Positions 41,833 to 52,300 of a stretch of DNA of 64,000 nucleotides are shown here, in pieces. The stretch covers positions 1,116,001 to 1,180,000 of the forward strand of contig NZ_CP100425.1 of assembly GCF_023151555.2 (NCBI RefSeq), given 5' to 3'. Within the stretch, counting starts at the first letter, position 1. Each line of letters begins with the position of its first letter. The position numbers and the translations under genes are program-made. The stretch comes from Photobacterium sp. CCB-ST2H9. GTDB lineage: Bacteria > Pseudomonadota > Gammaproteobacteria > Enterobacterales > Vibrionaceae. Below the pieces are notes generated by a model. That model did no database searches. It was not told the DNA's origin and saw only the letters and a program-made list of their open reading frames with translations.

Positions 41833-43122
41833 ATGCGCACAATCAGCATTTACTGGCTGATTGTGCTGTTTGCGATCTTTGTAGCGGGTCAGGCTGAGGC
41901 CCGCAAGATCTGGCCGGCATCGCTGACGGTGCAGTATCAGGGACAACCGGTCAGGTTGTCTTTTGAAAAGCTTCAGCAGGATGAGCCGGTGTATTCGCAT
42001 CCTGCGATGGGGAACGCAGGTCTCCGGCTGAGCCATCGGGTCTTGTTTCGTCATGATAAATCACTGAATTTCAATCAGCTTGATGCCCTGAAAGACCGGC
42101 GAGTGGCCCGGGTGTTTGAGCTGGAGTCCGCCTATTGGTCCGTGGTGTTGACACAGGGGGCGGCAGACTCTCTGAGTCTGGTTGAGTCGTTACGGCATGC
42201 AGACGGGGTGACGTTGGCTGAACCTGATTTCCTGCAAGTTCGGCTGCATCGAAACCGGGAACCTGTATTTTCACCCAGCGTTCAGGCGAAAGCTGTCAGA
42301 ACTCAGCTGTCTCTGACTCATTGGCCTGCGCAGGCGGGGGCGGGGATGCGGGTAGCTGTGATTGATGCGGCTTTCAGTCTATCGGATCCAACGCTGCAGC
42401 CAATGTTAGTGCTGTTTCATTACGATGTGGATCATCGTCGTGAACTTCCGCTGAACGCAAAAGCGTTAGCGGCGTTTCAGTTCGATACGCTACATGGCGA
42501 TGGTGATTTAGCGATGATCTGGTCGCGGCATCCGGATTTTACCGGGCTGGCGCCGGATGCCAGTGCCATTTTATTACGCCGGGATAAAAACTGGACCTCA
42601 GATATTCTGATTGCGTTGCAACTGGCCTTTCTGAAGGATGCAGATTTGATTCAGGCAGCCTGGACATTGCCATTCACGCAGCAAGCGCTAACGGATGCGT
42701 TGCTCATGCTGAAAGCACAGGGGCGACATGGCAAAGGGCTGGTCGTGGTTGCTGCAGCCGGAAATCAGTCACAGAATCTGGATGCGAGTTTTGCGCTGGC
42801 GGCACAACCGCAGGTGCTGGCTGTGAATGCGGTAAGTGCGGGTACACAATGGCCCGCAACGGGCCGCAATCTTGCCACTGCCGTTGAAGTTCCCTATCAG
42901 GTTTATTCAAGTGCAACCCAGACATACAGTCTGGCGTATTCAAACACCTCTGCAGCCACGGCGGCAACCACGGGTGTACTGGCTGCCGTGCTGAGTGTTC
43001 AGCCCGCGCTGACGGCTGCTCAGTTACATTATTTGGTGTGCCAGTTCAGTCAGCCGGTTCTGGATGCACAAAGCCTGATGCAGCATGTGCAAAGGACGCA
43101 GAATCAAAATGTAAGGCTTTGA
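41833..43122 (+). CDS. Secreted S8-like (subtilase) protease with degenerate motifs
   Basis: 429 residues from the ATG at 41833 (AAGGTATTTGGA upstream). A signal peptide (ISIYWLIVLFAIFVAGQAEA) precedes an I9-like prodomain that ends near DGVTLAEPDF. The protease core has VAVIDAAFS (Asp), FDTLHGDGDLAMIW (His; usually HGTHVAG), VVAAAGN (oxyanion Asn) and SNTSAATAATTGVLAAV (Ser; usually GTSMATP). All three catalytic residues seem kept, but their surroundings are unusual. It could mature the cluster's secreted proteins or be a specialised or weak protease. Confidence 0.75.
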   Translation: MRTISIYWLIVLFAIFVAGQAEARKIWPASLTVQYQGQPVRLSFEKLQQDEPVYSHPAMGNAGLRLSHRVLFRHDKSLNFNQLDALKDRRVARVFELESAYWSVVLTQGAADSLSLVESLRHADGVTLAEPDFLQVRLHRNREPVFSPSVQAKAVRTQLSLTHWPAQAGAGMRVAVIDAAFSLSDPTLQPMLVLFHYDVDHRRELPLNAKALAAFQFDTLHGDGDLAMIWSRHPDFTGLAPDASAILLRRDKNWTSDILIALQLAFLKDADLIQAAWTLPFTQQALTDALLMLKAQGRHGKGLVVVAAAGNQSQNLDASFALAAQPQVLAVNAVSAGTQWPATGRNLATAVEVPYQVYSSATQTYSLAYSNTSAATAATTGVLAAVLSVQPALTAAQLHYLVCQFSQPVLDAQSLMQHVQRTQNQNVRL

Positions 43123-43139
43123 TACAAGGAAGAAAACAG

Positions 43140-43667
43140 ATGCAATTACAGGATTTAAAACTGCCGGGTGGTTTACATGTCCGGCCTTCGAACAGTTCGG
43201 CGGCAGACCGTATATTTCTGGAGCAATTACATAACGAGCGACGGGATGATTTGCGTTTGATTGACGGTGAACGTGATTTTATTGAGTCGCTGATCGACAT
43301 GCAGTTCAAAGCCATGAATCAGGGCTATGGCGATCAGTTTCCTGAAGCTCTTTATTTTGTGATTGAGTATCACAAAGAAGCGGTTGGCAGAGCGGTGCTG
43401 GATTTTTCTCAGGGCAAGGTGCATCTCATTGATATTGCTTTTAAACGGGAAGCCAGAGGGCATGGTCTGGGCGAAGCCGTGATCCGGTCATTTATGTATT
43501 CAGCGAATCAGTTAAAGGCGCCCATGATGCTCTCGGTTCAGCAGATCAATCAGGGCGCAAGGCAGCTTTACCTGAAACTGGGATTTACCATTGAGCAGGC
43601 AGAGCCGCCTTATGAGCGGATGATTTGGTATCCGCCCAGCATGCGACCGGTCTTCGCTGGCGTATAA
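43140..43667 (+). CDS. GNAT-family acetyltransferase in the collar locus
   Basis: 175 residues from the ATG at 43140 (AAGGAAGAAAACAG upstream), 17 bases behind the subtilase gene. The acetyl-CoA motif is IDIAFKREARGHGLGEAVIRSF (about residues 98-119), followed by VQQINQGARQLYLKLGFTIEQ. The N-terminus LHVRPSNSSAADRIFLEQLHNERRDDLRLIDGE is typical of GNATs found beside MdpB-like genes. Its place suggests it modifies a product of this locus, but the substrate is unknown. Confidence 0.78.
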   Translation: MQLQDLKLPGGLHVRPSNSSAADRIFLEQLHNERRDDLRLIDGERDFIESLIDMQFKAMNQGYGDQFPEALYFVIEYHKEAVGRAVLDFSQGKVHLIDIAFKREARGHGLGEAVIRSFMYSANQLKAPMMLSVQQINQGARQLYLKLGFTIEQAEPPYERMIWYPPSMRPVFAGV

Positions 43668-43676
43668 GCCAGCGGA

Positions 43677-44963
43677 TTAAACCGGGTAACCAAATCGGGC
43701 AAACAGTTCCGCATTTGGCTGAAAAAAGGCTTCTGCGACAGCCCGCTCATTGTCCGTCAGCCTGGCGATTTGCGTCGCATTACGATTTTCCAGCGCAGAC
43801 TTCTGACCCTTCACCCATCGTGGCGGGATGAAGTCGATGTCTTCAAACGCCGGAATAAATTTGCGGATTGTCTGCGCAGTCGCTTCCGGTGAATCGCAGA
43901 CGTCTTCATAACGAATCAACAGGTGAGGAGATTGGCACTGCTGCAAATTTGCTTCCTGCTGCCGGAAGCACCACAAAACATGTTGTGCTGCCAGGGATTC
44001 AACCTCTGGTAAATCCCGTCTGGCCCGGACGACTGATTCAAACATGGCGTATGGATTACGGATCAGAAAGAGGAATTTCGCATCATCAAACTCCTCAGCT
44101 AACATCGCCATCCGGGCAATGTTACAGGGCGATTTTTCCACAAAGATACTGGCAGTCCCGGATTGCGGCGTTGCCACGCCGGACCAGAGGTTGCGAATTG
44201 CCGGCCAGTCGTAAGCTTTGGAGCACTGAAGTTTATTCAGTGTATTGAATTGGCTCCAGACAAAATGACTGTTATCTCGGTTGGGATTCGGTCCGGCAAA
44301 CCCGGCAATATAATGACCTTCACCAGGCAGGGTAATGGCATTTTGACAGTCGCTGAGCGCAGCAGACATGAGGGATGATCCGGAATTGTTCGGGCTCAAG
44401 ATAAACAAGTGGCTGCTGGCGTTTTGAATACGTTTGACGGGCCTGGCATCGAAAATCAGGTGAATCCTGTCTTCATCAGAGGGATTGACCACACGGTGTA
44501 ATCCAAGATTATTGATGTCGTACATCACCCCGGTTTTAAAATGGAATGGTTGCTGATCCAAATAAAACATGACGGCATCATTGGTCACTATTGGCACATG
44601 AACGCGGTGGTACCGGGCAAATATCGGTGCGCTGTCACTGTGTTCCGCAATTTCAGCACCTGCCGGTAATTTGGCAAACATCAGTTTCGCAATATCCAGT
44701 TTGGAATAACCATAGTATTGCGCGAAACGGGCAAATATCGGGGCCAGCAAAGGCTGCATGACCGATAATAATTCCGTATTAGTTTCAGTAAATTCATCGG
44801 TTTTAAAATACAGCACCAGACTTTCCGTCTGTTTGTGCACTGCATAGGTGTTTTGGCGATAAGTATTTGCCTTCCAGGCGGAATCCGGTAATTGTTTCAA
44901 ATGCCGGGTGATTTCGGTGATATCGACATCACCAATTCGGATGCAGGCTTTATCGAGACGCAT
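43677..44963 (-). CDS. Fusion of an Asp/Asn beta-hydroxylase-like domain and a sulfotransferase
   Basis: 428 residues. Residues about 20-175 resemble the aspartyl/asparaginyl beta-hydroxylase fold: iron ligands in EHSD (His108, Asp110) and NNLGLH (His156), and a 2-oxoglutarate-binding Arg166 in EDRIHLIF. Residues about 185-428 are a sulfotransferase: 5'-phosphosulfate loop LSPNNSGSSLM (190-199), VEKSPCN, and the 3'-phosphate motif FLIRNPYAMFES. The product may hydroxylate and sulfate the same protein or glycan. It lies opposite the other cluster genes, convergent with the GNAT and divergent from the TIGR03032-like gene. Such fusions near TIGR03032 and collar genes fit a modification role; the target is unknown. 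Confidence 0.78.
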   Translation of the reverse strand: MRLDKACIRIGDVDITEITRHLKQLPDSAWKANTYRQNTYAVHKQTESLVLYFKTDEFTETNTELLSVMQPLLAPIFARFAQYYGYSKLDIAKLMFAKLPAGAEIAEHSDSAPIFARYHRVHVPIVTNDAVMFYLDQQPFHFKTGVMYDINNLGLHRVVNPSDEDRIHLIFDARPVKRIQNASSHLFILSPNNSGSSLMSAALSDCQNAITLPGEGHYIAGFAGPNPNRDNSHFVWSQFNTLNKLQCSKAYDWPAIRNLWSGVATPQSGTASIFVEKSPCNIARMAMLAEEFDDAKFLFLIRNPYAMFESVVRARRDLPEVESLAAQHVLWCFRQQEANLQQCQSPHLLIRYEDVCDSPEATAQTIRKFIPAFEDIDFIPPRWVKGQKSALENRNATQIARLTDNERAVAEAFFQPNAELFARFGYPV

Positions 44964-45051
44964 AATTTACCCGTGAAAGTCAGAATGAAATATCTGAGTC
45001 TGTATATATTGTAAGCACCATATCTTTATTTCCGGATAAAAATCAATCGCT

Positions 45052-46125
45052 ATGACTGACCAAGAAGTGAAACTCAATTACGTCATGACCAGTTGTGCTC
45101 GTTTTCCAATGTTGCTGCATTCTATGAAAAGCAGTTTATTGGTGAGTGCTCATCATCTGGATTGTCTGTTTGTCATCAGCAGTGATGGGGAAACCCTCCG
45201 GGTTGAACATGTCCGGGTTCCTCAGTTACTCGGGATTGCATTGCGTGACGATCAGCAGCGGTTATCTCTGGCTGCAGCCCATCAGCTCTGGGAATACCGG
45301 CAAGTAATGTCATCTTCGGAACTGGTGATATCTCCGGGTCATTCGACGGCGCGGGATACCATTTTTTATCCCTGTGGTTCCATCATGACGGGTGACCTGA
45401 ATACACATGATCTAGCCTGGGGAAATGAAGCGCTGTTCATGGTGAACACCAGATTTAATTGTATTGCCAAAGCAGTTTACGGGAAAAGTTTTGAATATGT
45501 CTGGCGGCCGCCGTTTATTTCAGAGCTGGTTGCTGAAGACCGCTGCCATCTGAACGGGCTGGCCATGAAAGACGGTTCGCCAGCTTATGTCAGTTATTTT
45601 GCAGCTTCGGATGTTCAGTACGGCTGGCGGGAAGGCAGTAGTTTCGATGGTCAGATTATGCGGATTGAGGATAATCAGACCGTGCTCAGTGGCCTGTGTT
45701 TGCCCCATTCGCCGAGACTTCATCAGGGATATCTGTATTTTTGTGAATCCGGTACCGGGCGGCTGTGGCGTTGTTTAGAGTCAAGTTTGCCTGCCACGAA
45801 AGCGGATCTGGAGCTGGTGGCCGAGTTTGATGGATTTACTCGCGGACTCCGGCTATTTGGTGAAATGGCTTTTGTCGGGTTATCCAGAGTCCGGAAGGCA
45901 AAAGACGGTTCTTCCCGGCACACGGATATGCCGCTTCTGGAGAAAAAAAACGAATTACTGTCCGGCGTGAGCGTGATTGATATCCGCAATGGTCATGAAA
46001 TTGCACGTTTGGTGTTTTCAGGCGATTTAAACCAGATTTATGACGTTGAATTGCTGTTTGGCAGTAATAATCCACTATTCATTGACGTATATTCCGACCA
46101 AAGAACGGAATATTTTATGCTTTAA
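45052..46125 (+). CDS. TIGR03032-like (DUF4915) protein
   Basis: 357 residues without signal peptide. The pattern of short beta-rich repeats with LVSAHHLDCLFVISSDGE, WGNEALFMVNTRFNCIA, WRPPFISELVAEDRCHLNGLAMKDGSPAYVSYF and GLCLPHSPRLHQGYLYFCESGTG matches the TIGR03032 family. These proteins look like beta-propellers and often neighbour sulfotransferases. Their role is unknown. The gene is divergent from the hydroxylase-sulfotransferase, with a shared promoter region of 88 bases, and precedes the giant surface-protein gene. It could recognise or present the protein that is modified. Confidence 0.75.
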   Translation: MTDQEVKLNYVMTSCARFPMLLHSMKSSLLVSAHHLDCLFVISSDGETLRVEHVRVPQLLGIALRDDQQRLSLAAAHQLWEYRQVMSSSELVISPGHSTARDTIFYPCGSIMTGDLNTHDLAWGNEALFMVNTRFNCIAKAVYGKSFEYVWRPPFISELVAEDRCHLNGLAMKDGSPAYVSYFAASDVQYGWREGSSFDGQIMRIEDNQTVLSGLCLPHSPRLHQGYLYFCESGTGRLWRCLESSLPATKADLELVAEFDGFTRGLRLFGEMAFVGLSRVRKAKDGSSRHTDMPLLEKKNELLSGVSVIDIRNGHEIARLVFSGDLNQIYDVELLFGSNNPLFIDVYSDQRTEYFML

Positions 46126-46319
46126 ACGTCATTTTTGTGGTGAAATGAAATCATAAAATATTCTGATATGTCATATTTTTGATATGCGCTTCTTGCACAT
46201 TCATCATCCTCTGTTTCAATAGCTACTAGTTGCACTAATTTCCATATTTTTTTGGTTTGAGTTCTCAACCGGGTTTTTCATTGAGTACTCAGTTGAGTCG
46301 CTGTTGTTCGCGCCCATGA

Positions 46320-49300
46320 ATGGAAGATGTGATGCGGACATCACGCTCGTTTTTCGCATCACACTATTGCAGGCAGATTATGAACAACGGACTGATGATG
46401 TCGCAATTGGCTCATGCTACGCGACAGTTCTTCGCAGGCTCGGATGAGGTGAGCGCTGAAATACTCTCTCTTCATCCCGTGAAACAAGATAATAAACGCT
46501 GGATATCGACGCTGGCTTTAGGTTTGGCTGGCAGTCAGCTCCTTATCGCGAGCGCCTACGCAGAGGCGACACAGCCTGTGCCTTTTGAATCAACTCAAGC
46601 GGAACCAACCGCCATTTCTCAGCCGGCCTCTTCCGGGCTTGAATTTGATCTGAACACTTTTTTATCCCAAACCCAAAATCTGAATCCAGGGCTTCAGGCA
46701 TCGAAACGTGTCGTCGGTGAGCTGTCACCATTTTCGGACGGAGCTTCCGGCTCACAGCCCGGAGAAGCCATGCTTGCGGCCGGGGAATGCTATCTCTATG
46801 TCTGTACCAATAATCCCGGCCAGCTCTGTAATACGGATGCGGATTGTAATACGTCACCACCATCCAACAATGCCCCCTCGAATATCAGTCTGACGTCTTC
46901 CAACATCAATCAGTCTGCGACGGCTTCCGGCGCGGATGTGGGCACCTTGTCGACGACTGATGCTGACAGCGGGGACTCACACAGCTATTCACTGGTTTCG
47001 AAAGGGAGCAGTGCTTTCGGCAGCTGTACTTCAGATGCAGATAACAGTCAGTTTCAAATTAACGGTGCGATACTGGAAACCGGGAGCGCATTGTCTCCTG
47101 GTAGCTACAGCATTTGTGTTCAGACGTATGATGGCACGACCACTTACCAGAAACCGTTCACAATTTCCGTTGCCGATGATGTTGCACCTTCAGCACCTTC
47201 GACGCCGGATTTATCTTCATCCTCAGATACCGGTACTTCTGACAGTGATAATCTGACCAAGAATGTCACTTTGACCTTTACCGGCACCGCTGAAGATGGC
47301 AGTACAGTGGAACTTTTCAGTGATCAGTCAGGCAGTACGCCATTGGGATCCTCGTCGGTGACGGGAGGAAACTGGAGCATCACGACCAGTACGTTATCCT
47401 CAGGCGTGACCCATGTGATCACAGCCAAAGCCACAGACAGCAGTAATAACCAGAGTGTGGCGTCATCCGGACTCAGTGTCACGATTGATACGACGTCGCC
47501 TACCGGACACAGCGTTGCGCTGGATAAGAGTCAATACAACAGCAGCAATGCCGGCAGTGCCGCTTTTACCTTCTCCGGTGGTGAGGTAGGCACACAATAC
47601 AGCTATTCCGTTACTTCCAGTGGCGGTGGAACAGCAGTGACCGGGTCAGGAACACTCAGTAGTGGCTCGCAGACGGTCTCAGGCATCGACGTGTCGGGCT
47701 TATCCGATGGCACACTCGTTTTGTCCGTCACATTGACCGATGCTGCCGGGAATGCGGCGACGGCTTTGGCCAGTACCGCAACCCTGGATACAACAAAACC
47801 TGGTATTACCATTACGAGTGATAAGTTGGCTCTGAAGCTGGGTGAGGCTGCTACGCTCACCTTCACCCTGAGTGAAAGCAGCAGTGACTTCTCGGCCGGG
47901 GATGTGATTGTGTCCGGCGGTACGCTGTCGAGCTTTACCGGCAGCGGCACCAGCTACAGCGCCACTTTCACGCCGGATACGAACAGTACCGCAGGGGCGA
48001 CGGTGGATGTGGCCGCCAGTGTGTTTACGGATGCAGCGGGGAACGGCAACACCGCCGCGTCCCAGCTCGCCATCAGCGTCGATACGCTGCAGCCGATGAT
48101 CACCATCACCAGCGATAAGTCGGCCCTGAAACAGGGTGAAACCGCGGCACTGACCTTTACCCTGAGCGAAAGCAGCAGCGATTTCGCGGCCGGGGATGTC
48201 ATTGTCTCCGGCGGCACGCTGTCGAACTTTACCGGCAGCGGCACCAGCTACAGCGCGACCTTTACGCCGGATGCGGACAGTACCGCAGGCGCGACGGTGG
48301 ATGTGGCCGCCAGTGTGTTTACGGATGCCGCGGGGAACGGCAACACCGCCGCGTCCCAGCTCGCCATCAGCGTCGATACGCTGCAGCCGATGGTCACCAT
48401 CACCAGCGACAAGGCAACCCTGAAGCAGGGTGAAACCGCGGCACTGACCTTCACCCTGAGCGAAAGCAGCAGCGATTTCGCGGCCGGGGATGTCATTGTC
48501 TCCGGCGGTACGCTGTCGAACTTTACCGGCAGCGGGACCAGCTACAGCGCGACCTTCACGCCGGATACGGACAGTACCGCAGGGGCGACCGTGGACGTGG
48601 CCGCCAGTGTGTTTACGGATGCCGCGGGGAACGGCAACACCGCCGCGTCCCAGCTCGCCATCAGCGTCGATACGCTGCAGCCGATGGTCACCATCACCAG
48701 CGACAAGGCAACCCTGAAGCAGGGTGAAACCGCGGCACTGACCTTCACCCTGAGCGAAAGCAGCAGCGATTTCGCGGCCGGGGATGTCATTGTGTCCGGC
48801 GGTACGCTGTCGAACTTTACCGGCAGCGGCACCAGCTACAGCGCCACTTTCACGCCGGATACGGACAGTACCGCAGGGGCAACCGTGGACGTGGCCGCCA
48901 GTGTGTTTACGGATGCCGCGGGGAACGGCAACACCGCCGCGTCTCAGCTCGCCATCAGCGTCGATACGCTGCAGCCGATGATCACCATCACCAGCGATAA
49001 GTCGGCCCTGAAGCAGGGTGAAACCGCGGCACTGACCTTCACCCTGAGCGAAAGCAGCAGTGACTTCTCGGCCGGGGATGTGATTGTGTCCGGCGGTACG
49101 CTGTCGAGCTTTACCGGCAGCGGCACCAGCTACAGCGCGACCTTCACGCCGGATGCGGACAGTACCGCAGGCGCGACGGTGGACGTTTCAGCCAGTGTGT
49201 TTACGGATGCAGCGGGGAACGGCAACACCGCCGCGTCCCAGCTCGCCATCAGCGTCGATACGCTGCAGCCGATGGTCACCATCACCTCCGATAAGTCTGC

Positions 49301-52300
49301 CCTGAAACAGGGTGAAACCGCGGCACTGACCTTCACCCTGAGCGAAAGCAGCAGCGATTTCGCGGCCGGGGATGTCATTGTCTCCGGCGGTACACTGTCG
49401 AACTTTACCGGCAGCGGTACCAGCTACAGCGCGACCTTTACGCCGGATGCGGACAGTACCGCAGGGGCGACGGTGGATGTGGCCGCCAGTGTGTTTACGG
49501 ATGCCGCGGGGAACGGCAACACCGCCGCGTCTCAGCTCGCCATCAGCGTCGATACGCTGCAGCCGATGATCACCATCACCAGCGACAAGGCAACCCTGAA
49601 GCAGGGTGAAACCGCGGCACTGACCTTCACCCTGAGCGAAAGCAGCAGTGATTTCTCGGCCGGGGATGTCATTGTCTCCGGCGGTACGCTGTCGAACTTT
49701 ACCGGCAGCGGCACCAGTTACAGCGCCACTTTCACGCCGGATACGGACAGTACCGCAGGCGCGACGGTGGACGTTTCAGCCAGTGTGTTTACGGATGCAG
49801 CGGGGAACGGCAACACCGCCGCGTCCCAGCTCGCCATCAGCGTCGATACGCTGCAGCCGATGGTCACCATCACCAGCGATAAGGCGACCCTGAAGCAGGG
49901 TGAAACCGCGGCACTGACCTTCACCCTGAGCGAAAGCAGCAGTGACTTCTCGGCCGGGGATGTGATTGTGTCCGGCGGTACGCTGTCGAGCTTTACCGGC
50001 AGCGGCACCAGCTACAGCGCGACCTTCACGCCGGATGCGGACAGTACCGCAGGCGCGACGGTGGACGTTTCAGCCAGTGTGTTTACGGATGCAGCGGGGA
50101 ACGGCAACACCGCCGCGTCCCAGCTCGCCATCAGCGTCGATACGCTGCAGCCGATGGTCACCATCACCAGCGATAAGGCGACCCTGAAGCAGGGTGAAAC
50201 CGCGGCACTGACCTTCACCCTGAGCGAAAGCAGCAGTGACTTCTCGGCCGGGGATGTGATTGTCTCCGGCGGTACGCTGTCGAACTTTACCGGCAGCGGC
50301 ACCAGCTACAGCGCCACTTTCACGCCGGATACGGACAGTACCGCAGGCGCGACCGTGAATGTGGCCGCCAGTGTGTTTACGGATGCAGCGGGGAACGGCA
50401 ACACCGCCGCGTCTCAGCTCGCCATCAGCGTCGATACGCTGCAGCCGATGATCACCATCACCAGCGATAAGTCGGCCCTGAAACAGGGTGAAACCGCAGC
50501 ACTGACCTTCACCCTGAGCGAAAGCAGCAGTGATTTCGCGGCCGGGGATGTCATTGTGTCCGGCGGTACGCTGTCGAACTTTACCGGCAGCGGCACCAGC
50601 TACAGCGCCACTTTCACGCCGGATACGGACAGTACCGCAGGGGCGACCGTGAATGTGGCGGCCAGTGTGTTTACGGATGCCGCGGGGAACGGCAACACCG
50701 CCGCGTCTCAGCTTTCTATCAGCGTCGATACGCTGCAGCCGATGATCACCATCACCAGCGACAAGTCGGCCCTGAAACAGGGTGAAACCGCGGCACTGAC
50801 CTTCACCCTGAGCGAAAGCAGCAGTGATTTCGCGGCCGGGGATGTCATTGTGTCCGGCGGTACGCTGTCGAACTTTACCGGCAGCGGTACCAGCTACAGC
50901 GCGACCTTTACGCCGGATGCGGACAGTACCGCAGGGGCGACGGTGGATGTGGCCGCCAGTGTGTTTACGGATGCCGCGGGGAACGGCAACACCGCCGCGT
51001 CTCAGCTCGCCATCAGCGTCGATACGCTGCAGCCGATGATCACCATCACCAGCGACAAGGCAACCCTGAAGCAGGGTGAAACCGCGGCACTGACCTTCAC
51101 CCTGAGCGAAAGCAGCAGTGATTTCTCGGCCGGGGATGTCATTGTCTCCGGCGGTACGCTGTCGAACTTTACCGGCAGCGGCACCAGTTACAGCGCCACT
51201 TTCACGCCGGATACGGACAGTACCGCAGGCGCGACGGTGGACGTTTCAGCCAGTGTGTTTACGGATGCAGCGGGGAACGGCAACACCGCCGCGTCCCAGC
51301 TCGCCATCAGCGTCGATACGCTGCAGCCGATGGTCACCATCACCTCCGATAAGTCTGCCCTGAAACAGGGTGAAACCGCGGCACTGACCTTCACCCTGAG
51401 CGAAAGCAGCAGCGATTTCGCGGCCGGGGATGTCATTGTCTCCGGCGGTACACTCAGTAACTTTACCGGCTCTGGTGCCTCATATACCGCGACACTGACA
51501 CCGGGCACAGACGGAAATATCACCCTGGATATCGCCAGCGGACGGTTCACCGATCCGAATGGCAACGCAAATCTGGCCGCGACACAGTTGGTGCTGACCT
51601 ATGACGGCACTGCACCGTATATCAGCACGTTGAGCCCTGCAGATGATGCGACGGATGTCAGTTATAACAGTCATCTGGTGATTACATTCAGTGAAACGAT
51701 CCAGGCCGGTGCGGGCAGTCTGAGTCTTGTCGATGCAACGACGTCTGCCACGCTGGCTACTTACGCGATGACGGACAGTGAAGTGAATCTTTCGGGTGAC
51801 CAGCTGACGGTTTCGCCATCGCAGTCTTTTGTGCCGACACACACGTATTATGTCACCATGACGAATGATGCATTATCGGATGTCGCCGGAAATGCATTTG
51901 CCGGATTCAGCAGTGAAACCTTCTTCAACTTTACAATTGCGAATGCGCAGCCAGTTGCGACGGACGACACTGCATCTGTGGCGGAAGATAACCTGATTGC
52001 GATTGATGTGCTGTCGAATGACAGCGATACCGACAGCCTGCTCAATCCGGCCAGTGTGACTGTGGTGACCGCGCCTCAGCACGGCAGCACCAGCATCAAC
52101 ACCGGCACCGGGACGATCACTTATACACCGGATGAAAACTTTACGGGTACGGAAACCTTTACCTATCAGGTTGAAGATATTTACGGGGCGGTATCGTCGG
52201 CTGCGACGGTGACGGTCACTGTCACACCGGTTGCCGATGCGCCTGTGGCGACGGCGGATGTCGGCAGTACGGATGAAGATACGCTGGTCGAGCTTGATGT

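Noticed and set aside
47603..51842. Series of reverse-strand and other-frame open frames of about 60-125 codons
   Set aside because: They repeat with the 294-bp unit and are shadows of the GC-rich, repetitive coding sequence of the giant gene; no ribosome sites.
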